DNA of 64,000 nucleotides from Lysobacterales bacterium (GCA_002722315.1 PBLG01000017.1:1-64000); one strand, 5' to 3'; positions 16,568-25,908 are shown, numbered from the stretch's first letter. The notes: generated from the sequence alone by a model not told the origin. Program-made: numbers and translations.

Positions 16568-17908
16568 TCAGAGAATGTAGCGGCTCAGGTCGTCGTCGCT
16601 GGCGAGGTCGCCCAGGTGTTGCTCGACGTATTCGGCGTCGATCACCACCCGGGTTCCCGACTGGTCGGGGGCGGTGTAAGAAATCTCGTCGAGCAACCGT
16701 TCCATCACCGTATGCAGCCTGCGCGCACCAATGTTTTCGGTCGATTCGTTGACCGAGAAGCTGATTTCGGCCAGTCGTCGCACCGCATCCTCGGTGAACT
16801 CCATTTCGACGCCCTCGGTGGCCATGAGCGCCCTGTACTGTTCGGTCAGGGAGGCGTCGGGCTCGGTGAGGATGCGCTCGAAATCGCCGGCCGAGAGCGC
16901 GCGCAGTTCCACCCGGATCGGCAGGCGGCCCTGGAGTTCGGGCACGAGGTCCGAAGGCTTGGCCAGGTGAAATGCGCCCGAGGCAATGAACAGGATGTGG
17001 TCGGTGTTGACCGGTCCGTACTTGGTGTTCACGGTGGAGCCTTCCACCAGCGGCAGCAGGTCCCGCTGCACGCCTTCGCGCGAGATTTCTGCCCCGCCGC
17101 CCTGTTCGGCCCGGCGGCAGACCTTGTCGATCTCGTCGATGAACACGATGCCGTTCTGTTGCGCGTTTTCCAGGCCCTGCTGCTTGACTTCCTCGTCGTT
17201 GATGAGTGCCGCGGCCTCCTGGTCGATGAGCACGGGCAGGGCGTCCCGGACCTTCATCTTGCGCTTCTTGCTGCGCTCGCCGGCCATGCTGGAAAACATC
17301 TGCTGCAGCTGGCTGGTCATTTCCTCCATGCCTGGCGGTGCCATGATGTCGACGCCGACGTTCATCGACACGTCGACTTCGACTTCGCGCTCGTTGAGCT
17401 CGCCGGCCAGCAGTTTCTGCATCAATTTTCTTCGGGTGGCGGACTGGTCGTCGGTGGGCTGTTCCGGGCTGTTGGAGAAGCCGGTGGACTGGCGCCGGGG
17501 CAACAGCAGGTCGACAACGCGTTCGCAGGCCGCTTCCTCGGCCCGGGATCGTACCGATTGCACCGCCGTATCGCGCGCCATCTTTACGGAGATCTCGGTC
17601 AGGTCGCGGATGATCGACTCGACATCCTTGCCGACGTAGCCCACTTCGGTGAACTTGGTGGCCTCAATCTTGATGAAGGGGGCCCGCGCAAGGGCGGCCA
17701 GCCGGCGGGCGATCTCGGTCTTGCCGACGCCGGTGGGGCCGATCATCAGGATGTTCTTGGGGGTGATTTCGGGCCGGAGCTTTTCATCGACCTGCATCCG
17801 CCGCCAGCGGTTGCGCAGCGCGATCGCCACGGCCCGCTTGGCGGCCGACTGGCCGATGATGTGGCGATCCAGCTCCTGGACGATCTCGCGCGGGGTCATG
17901 TAGGACAT
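16568..17908 (-). CDS. hslU: ATP-dependent protease ATPase subunit HslU
   Basis: AAA+ unfoldase that feeds substrates to HslV. Walker A is [15 protein letters not shown] and Walker B is [11 protein letters not shown], with the HslU-specific I domain between them and the conserved [14 protein letters not shown]. The C-terminus ends in LSRYIL, the tail that docks into HslV and opens its active sites. The ATG at 17908 ([10 protein letters not shown]) is chosen over an upstream start because it matches the family and lies 1 bp after the hslV stop. 446 aa is the normal length. Confidence 0.98.
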   Translation of the reverse strand: MSYMTPREIVQELDRHIIGQSAAKRAVAIALRNRWRRMQVDEKLRPEITPKNILMIGPTGVGKTEIARRLAALARAPFIKIEATKFTEVGYVGKDVESIIRDLTEISVKMARDTAVQSVRSRAEEAACERVVDLLLPRRQSTGFSNSPEQPTDDQSATRRKLMQKLLAGELNEREVEVDVSMNVGVDIMAPPGMEEMTSQLQQMFSSMAGERSKKRKMKVRDALPVLIDQEAAALINDEEVKQQGLENAQQNGIVFIDEIDKVCRRAEQGGGAEISREGVQRDLLPLVEGSTVNTKYGPVNTDHILFIASGAFHLAKPSDLVPELQGRLPIRVELRALSAGDFERILTEPDASLTEQYRALMATEGVEMEFTEDAVRRLAEISFSVNESTENIGARRLHTVMERLLDEISYTAPDQSGTRVVIDAEYVEQHLGDLASDDDLSRYIL

Positions 17909-17909
17909 A

Positions 17910-18452
17910 TCAGGAAATCTCCAGGGTTTCGATGACGTGCTGCCCATTGGTATAGATGCAGATCTCGCCGGCGATGGTCAGCGCCTCGCGGCAGATCTTC
18001 TCGGCGCTGTCCTCGGTATTCCGCAGCAACCCGAGAGCAGCGGCCTGGGCGTAAGGGCCGCCGGAGCCGATCGCGATCAGGCCTTCTTCCGGCTCGATCA
18101 CGTCACCGTTGCCGGAAATGATCAGCGAGGCCTCGTGGTTGGCCACGGCCAGCAGCGCTTCCAGCCGCCTGAGCATGCGGTCGGTGCGCCAGTCCTTGGC
18201 CAGTTCGACGGCGGCGCGCGTCAGGTGCCCGGAGTGCTGTTCCAGCTTGGCCTCGAAGCGTTCGAACAGCGTGAAGGCGTCGGCGGTGGCGCCGGCAAAG
18301 CCCGCGATGACCTGGTTCTTGTAGAGTTTGCGAACCTTGCGCGCGTTGGCCTTCATGATCGTGTTGCCGAGCGTCACCTGGCCGTCGCCGCCGATGACCA
18401 CCTGGTTGCCCCTTCGCACTGAAACGATAGTGGTGCCGTGAAATTGTTCCAT
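17910..18452 (-). CDS. hslV: ATP-dependent protease peptidase subunit HslV
   Basis: Threonine peptidase of the HslUV complex, made as a precursor and cleaved before the catalytic Thr in TTIVSVRR near the N-terminus (after MEQFHG). Other family blocks are [38 protein letters not shown] and [13 protein letters not shown]. 180 aa is the usual size. It is the first gene of hslVU and diverges from the peroxiredoxin gene across a 266-bp gap. Confidence 0.98.
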   Translation of the reverse strand: MEQFHGTTIVSVRRGNQVVIGGDGQVTLGNTIMKANARKVRKLYKNQVIAGFAGATADAFTLFERFEAKLEQHSGHLTRAAVELAKDWRTDRMLRRLEALLAVANHEASLIISGNGDVIEPEEGLIAIGSGGPYAQAAALGLLRNTEDSAEKICREALTIAGEICIYTNGQHVIETLEIS

Positions 18453-18613
18453 TGAAAATCCGTTGGCTGGCCTGAATCTATGCAGGTGGGGCCGAAACAG
18501 TCTCCGCTCAAGAAGCGCGAGCGGTTTTCGTTCCCGTTCGGCCGAATACAGGCCTGGAAGCGAGGGTGGCGCGGCTATACCGTTCCGCTATAGGGATTAT
18601 CAAAACAATCAAT

Positions 18614-18641
18614 TTGATATATCGTAAAAAATCCTTATCCT
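18614..18641 (+). promoter_or_regulatory. Candidate sigma-70 promoter for the peroxiredoxin gene
   Basis: TTGATA (18614-18619) and TATCCT (18636-18641) are separated by 16 bp, in a short AT-rich patch that stands out in this GC-rich DNA. The -35 overlaps the 11-bp palindrome ATCAATTTGAT, a possible operator. The transcript would have a ~70-nt leader before the ATG. A match to the OxyR consensus is poor, so I do not name the regulator. Confidence 0.5.
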
Positions 18642-18718
18642 AGTCTTCGTCGGCGGAATTTTCCGCCACCTGAATTTACAACCAGCTGAAACTTACATAC
18701 ACAAGGAGACAGAACATC

Positions 18719-19258
18719 ATGTTGACCATTGGCGACAAGTTCCCCAATTTCAATCTCAAGGCCACCGTCGGCACCGACATCGAGTCGGCGTTCACCGACA
18801 TCGACAGCAACACCTACAGCGGCAAGTGGTTGCTGGTGTTCTTCTATCCGAAGGATTTCACCTTCGTGTGCCCGACCGAAATCAAGGCATTCAGCGATCT
18901 GTCGGACGAGTTCGCCGACCGCGACTGCCAGGTCCTGGCCGCCAGCACCGATACCGAGTTCGTGCACATGGCATGGCGCCAGCACCACGAAGACCTGAAG
19001 GATCTCAAGATCCCGATGCTGGCCGACGTCAAGCGCGAGCTGTCGGGCGCACTGGGCATCCTGCATGCAGAAGAAGGCGTGGCCAACCGCGCGACCTTCC
19101 TGGTCGACCCGCAGGGCATTATCCGCCACGCTTCGGTCACCGACCTGAACGTCGGCCGCAACCCGAAGGAAACGCTGCGCATCCTCGACGCGCTTCAGTC
19201 CGACGAGTTGTGCCCGTGCAACTGGCAGCCGGGCGACGAGCACCTGCAGGCCGCCTGA
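18719..19258 (+). CDS. ahpC: Alkyl hydroperoxide reductase C-type peroxiredoxin
   Basis: Reduces hydroperoxides with a cysteine thiol. The peroxidatic Cys51 sits in KDFTFVCPTEIKAFSD. The C-terminal end holds Cys165 and Cys167 in ELCPCNWQPGDE, giving the resolving cysteine. The 179-aa sequence resembles the mycobacterial/actinobacterial AhpC type that is reduced by AhpD rather than AhpF, which fits the ahpD gene 96 bp downstream. The ATG follows caaggagacagaacatc. A terminator-like hairpin between the two genes probably makes ahpC more abundant than ahpD. Confidence 0.95.
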   Translation: MLTIGDKFPNFNLKATVGTDIESAFTDIDSNTYSGKWLLVFFYPKDFTFVCPTEIKAFSDLSDEFADRDCQVLAASTDTEFVHMAWRQHHEDLKDLKIPMLADVKRELSGALGILHAEEGVANRATFLVDPQGIIRHASVTDLNVGRNPKETLRILDALQSDELCPCNWQPGDEHLQAA

Positions 19259-19286
19259 GGTATTTCTCGAATCCACGCTGCACCAT

Positions 19287-19312
19287 ACCGGCCGCCTCGT
19301 GCGGCCGGTTTT
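19287..19312 (+). terminator. Hairpin terminator between ahpC and ahpD
   Basis: ACCGGCCGC (19287-19295) pairs perfectly with GCGGCCGGT (19301-19309) over a 5-nt loop and runs into four T residues. The short U tract suggests partial termination, leaving some read-through into ahpD. Confidence 0.75.
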
Positions 19313-19354
19313 GGCTGAAGGCCAGCCCACCAAGCATCGACACCAGGAGCCTCA

Positions 19355-19909
19355 ATGAACATCAACGATCTCAAGCAACATCTGCCCGATTACGCCAAGG
19401 ATCTCAAGATCAATTTCGGCAACGTGCTCGACACCGATCAGCACGAGCATCTCAACCCGTCGCAGGTCTGGGGCACGGCGCTGGCAACCGCTATCGCGAG
19501 CCGCAACAAAGCGATGATCGAAGTCATCGAGGCCCAGGCGCGCGAGGTGCTGGATGCCGATTACCTCAAGGCCGCCAAATCTGCCGCGGCGATCATGGGG
19601 ATGAACAACATCTACTACCGCTTCATCCATCTCGCCGGCAACGTCGAGTACGGCAAGCTGCCGGCCAGGCTGCGGATGACGGTCATCGGCAGCCCCGGTA
19701 TCGACAAGGCCGATTTCGAGCTTCTCAGTCTCGCGGTATCGGCGATCAATGGCTGCGGGATGTGCATCGACAGCCACGAGAAGATCCTGATCAAGGCCGG
19801 GTTCAGCACCAACGCCATCCAGGATGCGGTGCGCATCGCATCGGTGATGCACGCGGTGGCAGTGGTACTGGAAACGGATCCGGAAGTGAATCTGCAAGCG
19901 GCCGCCTGA
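19355..19909 (+). CDS. ahpD: Alkyl hydroperoxidase AhpD family protein
   Basis: Thiol reductase that regenerates the upstream AhpC and has weak peroxidase activity of its own. The CMD-fold active site is complete: NGCGMCIDSHEK gives the CxxC pair Cys134/Cys137 and His141. The block MGMNNIYYRFIHL matches the AhpD family and supplies further active-site residues. 184 aa is a typical length. The ATG has caggagcctca upstream. A good terminator follows the gene. Confidence 0.95.
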   Translation: MNINDLKQHLPDYAKDLKINFGNVLDTDQHEHLNPSQVWGTALATAIASRNKAMIEVIEAQAREVLDADYLKAAKSAAAIMGMNNIYYRFIHLAGNVEYGKLPARLRMTVIGSPGIDKADFELLSLAVSAINGCGMCIDSHEKILIKAGFSTNAIQDAVRIASVMHAVAVVLETDPEVNLQAAA

Positions 19910-19935
19910 ACCAGGCGCACCGCGAATCGAGTCAT

Positions 19936-19970
19936 CGCCGGCGCACGGTCCATCCGTCGCCGGCGTTTTT
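19936..19970 (+). terminator. Rho-independent terminator after ahpD
   Basis: CGCCGGCG (19936-19943) pairs with CGCCGGCG (19958-19965), extended by ACGG/CCGT inside with one bulge, and is followed by TTTTT (19966-19970). It lies 27 bp after the ahpD stop. Confidence 0.85.
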
Positions 19971-20060
19971 CGTTCAGGAGACCGCCCGATTCAGGCGTGC
20001 CGGCCCCCGACGCGCGCGGTGCTAGGATGGAGCTGTCGTGAAATCGGGCGGAAGCGGTCA

Positions 20061-21968
20061 ATGGAAGTCGAACAGATCGAAATCCGAAACCACCTGCAGC
20101 AGCACCTCCCTTTCAGCGAATTGCCCGACGAGCGGCTCGAGGAAATTTCCGGACAGGTCGAGATCGCGTATTTCAGGGCCGGCTCCAAGGTGTTCTCGGT
20201 CGGCGACCGGGTAACCGATCTTTCCTATGTCAGGAGCGGAGCGGTCGAAGTCTATCGTCGCAGCGGCGAAATCTACAATCGCCTCGGCGAGGGCGACGTG
20301 TTCGGCCAGCTTGCACTGATGACGGGCAAGCCCGCGCGCTTCTCGGTCCGCGCCATTGAAGACACCCTGATCTACTTCATTCCCGAGGCAGTGTTTCGTT
20401 CGCTGTTCGATGAAGAGGAAAGTTTCGCCGAGTTCGTCGAAGTGGAAGATCGTACGCGCCTTCGTCAGGCAGCCTCCGAGCAAGCCACTGCAAGCGAATT
20501 CATGACGATGAAGGTGAGCAAGCTGGTGCGCCTGCCGCCGATTACCGTCACCGAAGAGACCGAGATCCGCCAGGCCGCCGCCCGCATGGCGGAGAGCCAG
20601 GTATCGTCGCTGATCATACTCGCGAGCGACCCCGCCCGGGATTCGTCGGGCGGCCCGGAAGCCGAGAGCGGGTCGGTCCGGATCGACGAGGCTGAAATGA
20701 CAGGCATCGTCACGAGCGAAGACATGGTCGGGCGTGTACTGGCAAAGGGGCTGGCGCATGATCTGCCGGTCCGGGACGTCATGACCCGCGATCCGATTTC
20801 GATCGATGCCGGGGCTTTCCTGTTCGAAGCCCTGCTGATCATGTTGCGGAACAACGTGCATTACGTGCCCGTGCTCGATCGCGGCAAGCTCTACGGTGTG
20901 ATCGACCTGGCCGACGTGCTCAGCCTGGAGACCCAGAACAGCCTGTTCGTGGTTCGCAGCATCTTCCTGCAGAACAGCGTCGAGGAGCTCAAGGCGCTGT
21001 TGCCCAATGTCGGGGCGAGCTTCGTGCGCATGGTCAACGAGGACGCCAATTCGCACATGATCGGCAGCGCGATTGCCGCGGTGGGTCGGAGTTTCAAGCA
21101 GCGTCTGCTGGAGCTCGGGCATGAAAGATTCGGCCCGCCGCCGGTGCCCTACTGCTTTCTGGCTCTGGGTTCCATGGCCCGCGACGAGCAGATCATGTAC
21201 AGCGACCAGGACAATGCGATGGTCCTGCACGACGAATTCGATCCAAAGCTTCACGGGCCGTATTTCAAGGACCTGGCCAACTTCGTCTGCGACGGGCTGG
21301 CCGAGGTCGGGTATCGCTACTGCAAGGGTGACTTCATGGCCAGCAACAAGCGCTGGCGCAAACCGCTGCAGGCGTGGAAGGACGAGTTCGAACACTGGAT
21401 CCAGCACCCGAAGGCCGAAGCGCTTTTGCACGGCTCGGTGTTTTTCGACCTCGACGGCGCGGCCGGTGAAACCCGGATGGCCGACGAACTCAAGGCCTTC
21501 GTCGCCGAACGGGCCAGCCAGTCGCCGCGTTTCCTCGCCTGCCTGGCGCGCAACGCCCAGAACCGCACGCCGCCGCTGGGTTTCTTCAAGGATTTCGTGC
21601 TGGAAAAGAGCGGCCGCTACCAGCAGACCGTCAACCTCAAGCGTCGCGGCACTGCGCCGCTGGTGGACGTCATCCGGGTTCACGCGCTGGCCAGCGCGTC
21701 GCAATCCCAGAATTCGTTCAGGCGAATCGAAGACACCGTGGCTGCCGGATTCCTGACCTCGGGCATGGCCGCCGACCTGCGCGACGCGTTGGAATTCATT
21801 TCGATCATCCGTATCCGCCACCAGGCCGCCGCGATCGAGGCCGGGCGGTCGCCCGACAACAATATCGACCCGGAATACCTCCCGAGTCTCGAGCGACGCA
21901 GTCTCAAGGATGCGTTCACGGTGCTGAGCAACGCGCAGAAATTCATCAAGTTCCGCTATCGCGGCTGA
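20061..21968 (+). CDS. CNMP-binding / CBS / DUF294 putative nucleotidyltransferase
   Basis: Multi-domain regulatory protein. In order: a cyclic-nucleotide-binding domain (about 10-120, with RLGEGDVFGQLALMTGKPARFSV), a CBS pair (about 145-290, with VRDVMTRDPISIDAGAFLFEAL), a DUF294 nucleotidyltransferase-like domain (LGSMARDEQIMYSDQDNAMVL, with the GS...DxD pattern) and a DUF294 C-terminal substrate-binding domain. The ATG at 20061 gives about 635 aa; the ORF's earlier in-frame start is less likely. Relatives often lie beside an exonuclease and acetate-uptake genes; the exonuclease is present 11 bp downstream, but no acetate permease is. Adenylates or nucleotides may be sensed through CNMP and CBS; the reaction is unproven. 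Confidence 0.9.
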   Translation: MEVEQIEIRNHLQQHLPFSELPDERLEEISGQVEIAYFRAGSKVFSVGDRVTDLSYVRSGAVEVYRRSGEIYNRLGEGDVFGQLALMTGKPARFSVRAIEDTLIYFIPEAVFRSLFDEEESFAEFVEVEDRTRLRQAASEQATASEFMTMKVSKLVRLPPITVTEETEIRQAAARMAESQVSSLIILASDPARDSSGGPEAESGSVRIDEAEMTGIVTSEDMVGRVLAKGLAHDLPVRDVMTRDPISIDAGAFLFEALLIMLRNNVHYVPVLDRGKLYGVIDLADVLSLETQNSLFVVRSIFLQNSVEELKALLPNVGASFVRMVNEDANSHMIGSAIAAVGRSFKQRLLELGHERFGPPPVPYCFLALGSMARDEQIMYSDQDNAMVLHDEFDPKLHGPYFKDLANFVCDGLAEVGYRYCKGDFMASNKRWRKPLQAWKDEFEHWIQHPKAEALLHGSVFFDLDGAAGETRMADELKAFVAERASQSPRFLACLARNAQNRTPPLGFFKDFVLEKSGRYQQTVNLKRRGTAPLVDVIRVHALASASQSQNSFRRIEDTVAAGFLTSGMAADLRDALEFISIIRIRHQAAAIEAGRSPDNNIDPEYLPSLERRSLKDAFTVLSNAQKFIKFRYRG

Positions 21969-21979
21969 GGCGCGGACCG

Positions 21980-22723
21980 ATGCCAGCATTGAAACGCAGC
22001 CGGTTGCAATCAGTCCACGCGCCTGACTGGCCCGGCATCTTCAAAAGGCTGGAAGCCGAGGCAACCGGGCCGTTGCTCAGGGATTTCTACGCGCGCGGCA
22101 CGGTTTCCGGCGACACGCCGATCGCGGATGTTCCATTCGTCGCGCTCGACCTGGAAACCACCGGCATGAATGCCGAACGGCACGGCATCGTCAGCATCGG
22201 CCTGGTGCCTTTTACCCTGGCGCGGATTCGCTGCGCCGAGTCGCGTTACTGGGTGCTTCGTCCCCGCAGGCCGCTTTCGGATGCGTCGATCGCCATCCAC
22301 CGGATCACGCACGAGGACCTGCGCCGCGCCCCGGATCTCGGCGAAATTCTCCCGGATCTGCTCGATGCCATGGCAGGGCGAATCGCGGTCGTTCACTATC
22401 GCGGGCTGGAGCGACCGTTTCTCCGGCGTGCTGTGCGCGAAAGACTGGGGCAAGGCATCGAGTTCCCGGTCGTCGACACCATGGAGCTGGAGGCACGCGT
22501 GCATCGTCGGTGGAAAAACGGCTCGCTGGCGCGTTTTTTCGCCGGGCTCGTGGGCCGGCATCCCGAATCGATCCGCCTGGCCCAGAGCCGGCAGCGTTAT
22601 CACCTGCCGCTGTACGGCGCCCATCATGCGCTGACCGATGCATTGGCCAGCGCCGAATTGATGCAGGCGCAGATTGCATGGCGATTCAGCCCGGAAACGC
22701 CGCTGCGCGAAATCTGGCACTAA
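21980..22723 (+). CDS. DnaQ-like 3'-5' exonuclease
   Basis: DEDDh-type exonuclease fold, 247 aa. Exo I is FVALDLETTGMN, giving the first Asp and Glu. Exo III is HHALTDALASAEL, with the catalytic His and Asp. In the Exo II region HYRGLERPFLRR the usual NxxFD is replaced by GLERPF; this looks like a trait of the subfamily encoded beside DUF294 proteins rather than damage. It follows the DUF294 gene by 11 bp and is probably co-transcribed with it. The substrate is unknown. Confidence 0.85.
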   Translation: MPALKRSRLQSVHAPDWPGIFKRLEAEATGPLLRDFYARGTVSGDTPIADVPFVALDLETTGMNAERHGIVSIGLVPFTLARIRCAESRYWVLRPRRPLSDASIAIHRITHEDLRRAPDLGEILPDLLDAMAGRIAVVHYRGLERPFLRRAVRERLGQGIEFPVVDTMELEARVHRRWKNGSLARFFAGLVGRHPESIRLAQSRQRYHLPLYGAHHALTDALASAELMQAQIAWRFSPETPLREIWH

Positions 22724-22819
22724 GGGTCGCCGGGACTCGGCCAAACTGACCCGGATCAAATTCCCGGTTCTGCCGGTCCCTATACTTTATTGCGCGACAA
22801 TTCCTCGAGGATCAGTCCC

Positions 22820-23365
22820 GTGAGCAAGACGCTTTTGCTTTATTTCAGCGGCTACGGCCATACGCGCAAGATCGCCGAGCGGATCCGCGCCCGCCTGGCC
22901 GAACAGGGCGAGGACGTGCTTTCGGCAGCGCTGGACGACGACAGCATCGATCCGTCGGCTTACGATCGAATCGTCATCGGTGCCAGCATCCGCAACGGCA
23001 AGCACAAGCCGGCAGTGCACGATTTCATCCAGCGGCATCTGTCGCTGCTGGAAGAACGCCCGAGCGGCTTTTTCTCGGTCAATCTGGTCGCGCGCAAGCC
23101 GGGCAAGAACACGCCGGAAACCAACCCGTACCTCAAGGCCTTTCTCGAAAAATCACCGTGGACGCCGGACCTGGTCGGGGTATTCGCCGGCAACCTCGAC
23201 TACCAGCGCTACAGCTTCGCCGACCGGAACATCATCCGCTTCATCATGTGGCTGACCAAGGGCCCCACCGATCCGCAGACCAACACCGAATTCACCGACT
23301 GGGAACAAGTCGACCGCTTTGCCGAGAGGATCGCCGAACTGGGAAAGCCCGCGAAGGCGGCCTGA
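22820..23365 (+). CDS. hemG: Flavodoxin-fold protoporphyrinogen oxidase (HemG type)
   Basis: Oxidises protoporphyrinogen IX to protoporphyrin IX in haem synthesis, passing electrons to quinones. The FMN phosphate loop is TLLLYFSGYGHTRKIAERIR at the N-terminus, and RIVIGASIRNGKHKPAVHDF and FSVNLVARKPGKNTPETNPY are HemG-specific blocks. From the GTG at 22820, with gagg 9 nt upstream, the protein is 181 aa, the same size as E. coli HemG. A TTG start further up would add ten atypical residues. A cytochrome b561-like gene follows 4 bp later. Confidence 0.92.
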   Translation: MSKTLLLYFSGYGHTRKIAERIRARLAEQGEDVLSAALDDDSIDPSAYDRIVIGASIRNGKHKPAVHDFIQRHLSLLEERPSGFFSVNLVARKPGKNTPETNPYLKAFLEKSPWTPDLVGVFAGNLDYQRYSFADRNIIRFIMWLTKGPTDPQTNTEFTDWEQVDRFAERIAELGKPAKAA

Positions 23366-23369
23366 CGGA

Positions 23370-23885
23370 ATGAAGCATCTTCTCGGCCGAACCAGCCGCG
23401 CCCAGCATTGGCTGGCAGCCGTCCTGTCGATCTGGCTGATCGCCACCAGCCCCTGGATATCCATGCGGCGCGTCGTGCCGCAGTCGCCGACGTTCTGGGA
23501 TTACGCGCATATCGGGCTCGGCATCGCGCTCGCCGCGATTGCCATGATGTACTTTGTCTCCACCATGATCGACGGCGGCTGGCGTCGGCATTTTCCGTGG
23601 CTGGTCGGTAACCTCTCGGAATTCAACAGCGACTTGAGGGGCATCGCGAGGCTGAAGATCCCCTCGGCCGGGGGGGCAGGGCTCTTCTCCCTGCTCCAGG
23701 GCCTGCTGATCTTATTCCTCCTGGCCGCGGCCGCCACCGGCACCGGATGGCTGGTCGCCGACGGCTCGCGCGCGGCGCTGGCCTGGCGCGAATGGCACGC
23801 GGTTGCCGCCAACGTCTTCGCCTGGCTGCTGGTCGCGCACGTCGTGGCCAGCGCGCTTCACGTTCTGGATTTCCTGCGCGACTGA
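23370..23885 (+). CDS. Cytochrome b561-like membrane protein
   Basis: 171-aa integral membrane protein with four hydrophobic segments. Likely haem ligands are His in AQHWLAAVL, DYAHIGLGIALA, EWHAVAANVFAWLLVAHVVASALH, the pattern of the bacterial b561 / Ni-Fe hydrogenase cytochrome b family. It probably moves electrons between quinol and a partner. The ATG at 23370 lies 4 bp after hemG, so the two are co-transcribed; a link to quinone-dependent HemG activity is plausible but inferred. Confidence 0.82.
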   Translation: MKHLLGRTSRAQHWLAAVLSIWLIATSPWISMRRVVPQSPTFWDYAHIGLGIALAAIAMMYFVSTMIDGGWRRHFPWLVGNLSEFNSDLRGIARLKIPSAGGAGLFSLLQGLLILFLLAAAATGTGWLVADGSRAALAWREWHAVAANVFAWLLVAHVVASALHVLDFLRD

Positions 23886-23965
23886 GTCGGGGTTCGGCCC
23901 TTACCCGGGCGCCGCAGTGCGAACCGAAATTGCCTGCGGGTGCGAATCCATTGCGAATCTTGTGA

Positions 23966-24349
23966 TTATTGGGCGTCGACCGATCGCCGTGCTTCGGATG
24001 CGGTCGAGGCGTGCTCGCGAGCGTCCGGCGAAGCTCTTTTCGGGTGATGACGGCGGCGCGTTTTGGGCTTCTTGCCGATGATGGCGCCGATGCCAAGACC
24101 CGCAACGCCGAGCAACGTCGGCACGATCACCACGGTGGACAGCCGGACGCTTCCCTGTGCCCACATTTGCGCCGGTGCAATGGCGGCGATCGCCCAGGCG
24201 ACGACGCCGACTGCGTAGCCGGAAACACCGCCCCAGAACGCGCCGCGCATGCGCCGGCCCAGGCGTCGAAACCGGTGGCCGCCGGCCAGCAGAAGCAGCG
24301 GCACGCCGAATATGCCTAGCAGCAGGAGTACGCTTTCGAGGCCGCTCAC
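23966..24349 (-). CDS. Small membrane protein, unknown
   Basis: 127 aa with three hydrophobic segments (VLLLLGIFGVPLLLLAG, WGGVSGYAVGVVAWAIAAIA, VVIVPTLLGVAGLGIGAII) and a basic, low-complexity tail rich in Arg, Lys and His (GKKPKTRRRHHPKRASPD). I do not recognise a family. It lies 4 bp downstream of the PepSY gene on the same strand, so the two probably form an operon and may work together at the inner membrane. Confidence 0.6.
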   Translation of the reverse strand: MSGLESVLLLLGIFGVPLLLLAGGHRFRRLGRRMRGAFWGGVSGYAVGVVAWAIAAIAPAQMWAQGSVRLSTVVIVPTLLGVAGLGIGAIIGKKPKTRRRHHPKRASPDAREHASTASEARRSVDAQ

Positions 24350-24353
24350 AGGC

Positions 24354-24872
24354 TTACATCCTGGCCCGGGGATAAAGCCACATCCAGAAACCGGTCAGCA
24401 GCAGAATGATCAGGCCGATCGCCAGCGCATCCGAAATCAACACCCAGTTGTCGCCGAAGATCTCGCCGGAATGCAGCTTCTCCAGGAAGACGTCGTCGCG
24501 CGTCCCGGTCGCGAGCACTTCGCCTGTGTGGATCGCCACCGTCACCTCGGTCGCCAGCCGGTCGTCGAAACGCACCTTCATGATCCCCTTGTCGGGCCTG
24601 ACGTCCAGTCGATCGACGCCGGCGGCAGCGGCCTTTTCTCCGGCCGCGGACTCGGCCGCCGAGACCAGAAACAGCATCGGCAAAGCCTCTGCCAGCCCCG
24701 TTCGTGCGGCGCCGGGCGGGTCGGGCTGAAAACCGAACAACTGCTTGTGGTTGAGCATGATGCCGGTGACCGAGATCACGATTACCAGGGCCGCGGCCGA
24801 AACGCCGATCCAGAGGTGGATATGTGTCATCCAGCGGCTGAACGACCGGGTGAAGTTCGATGGGGTGGTCAA
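24354..24872 (-). CDS. PepSY-associated transmembrane protein
   Basis: 172 aa. The N-terminal helix with WMTHIHLWIGVSAAALVIVISVTGIMLNHK is the hallmark of the PepSY_TM family, and a second helix lies at the C-terminus (ALAIGLIILLLTGFWMWLYP). The periplasmic part between them contains VAIHTGEVLATG, a PepSY-like repeat. Family members are linked to iron-siderophore reduction or peptidase control; no siderophore gene is adjacent, so the role here is open. First gene of a two-gene minus-strand unit. Confidence 0.82.
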   Translation of the reverse strand: MTTPSNFTRSFSRWMTHIHLWIGVSAAALVIVISVTGIMLNHKQLFGFQPDPPGAARTGLAEALPMLFLVSAAESAAGEKAAAAGVDRLDVRPDKGIMKVRFDDRLATEVTVAIHTGEVLATGTRDDVFLEKLHSGEIFGDNWVLISDALAIGLIILLLTGFWMWLYPRARM

Positions 24873-24983
24873 GCGAAGTGTCCAGGGGTTCAGGTATGCA
24901 GACGAACCATTATAGAGAAGGCCTGATACGAATCACGGCGGCGTTCGACATTGTGGCTTCTCGTCAAGGCTGTCGCCGCGGTT

Positions 24984-25904
24984 TCAGTCCTCGTCCAGTG
25001 CCTTGAACCGGTCGGCCAGCAAGTCGATCAGGCCGCGCACGGCCGGCAGCAGGCCGCGGCGCGATGGGAACACCGCGTGCACGATCTCGCGCGGCGGCGC
25101 CCAGTCCTCCAGCACCCTGACCAGTCGGCCGTCGGCCAGCTCATCGCGAATCATCATGATCGGAAGCTGGACGATGCCGACCCCGGCGGATGCGGCCATC
25201 CGAAGCGCGCTCATGCTGCGGGTGACCAGGCGGGGATGGTGCGTAACGCTCGCCTCGGAATCGTCCCGGCCGATCAGGTGCCACCTGTGCCGGTGCTGCG
25301 GGCGGCCCAGGGCCAGGCTGGGGAACGCCGACAGGTCGGCCGGTAGTGTTGGCGTGCCGTGTTCGGCCAGCAGGGCGGGGCAGGCGACCAGGCACTGGCC
25401 CCGGTCGGTGAGCACGCGCATCACCAGGTCGCTGTCTTCCAGCGGCGGCGGGCGCACGCGGATGGCGATGTCGAATTTCTCCTCGATCACGTCGACCCGC
25501 CGGTTGGTCGCGTCCAGGTGCAGCTCCACCTTCGGATTCGCGACCTGGTAGTCGGCCAGCATTTCCGCCACCCGGGCTTCGAGCAGTGCCACCGGGCAGC
25601 TGATGCGCACCACGCCGCAAGGCTCGGCGCGCATCGCGTCGATCGCGTCCTGGGCGGCTTCGGCCTGAACCAGCATGGCCTTGCAGTGGCTGTAGTAGAT
25701 CCGGCCGATCTCGGTCACGGCCACATGCCGGGTCGAGCGGTTCAGCAGCCGGGCGCCCAGCTGCTCCTCGAGCGCGGCAACGCGCCGGCTCAGCTTGGAC
25801 TTGGGCTCGCCCAGCGCTCGCCCGGCGGGGGCGAACCCGCCGTGGTCGACCACCTGGGCGAAGTAATAGAGATCGTTGAGGTCGCGCACCTTTCGTTCCA
25901 CCAT
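24984..25904 (-). CDS. LysR-family transcriptional regulator
   Basis: N-terminal winged HTH with LYYFAQVVDHGGFAPAGRALG and SKLSRRVAALEEQLGARLLNRSTR, then a periplasmic-binding-like effector domain, about 306 aa. The sequence is of the AaeR/DmlR-like type that often controls a divergent pirin gene, as here. I chose ATG 25904 because a palindrome that could be its own operator lies directly upstream; the GTG at 25919 would put the palindrome inside the gene. The probable target is the pirin gene starting at 26017. Confidence 0.92.
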   Translation of the reverse strand: MVERKVRDLNDLYYFAQVVDHGGFAPAGRALGEPKSKLSRRVAALEEQLGARLLNRSTRHVAVTEIGRIYYSHCKAMLVQAEAAQDAIDAMRAEPCGVVRISCPVALLEARVAEMLADYQVANPKVELHLDATNRRVDVIEEKFDIAIRVRPPPLEDSDLVMRVLTDRGQCLVACPALLAEHGTPTLPADLSAFPSLALGRPQHRHRWHLIGRDDSEASVTHHPRLVTRSMSALRMAASAGVGIVQLPIMMIRDELADGRLVRVLEDWAPPREIVHAVFPSRRGLLPAVRGLIDLLADRFKALDED

Positions 25905-25908
25905 TCGT

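Noticed and set aside
18587-18640. OxyR binding site upstream of ahpC
   Set aside because: Half-sites fit ATAG/CTAT spacing only weakly, so naming OxyR is not supported.
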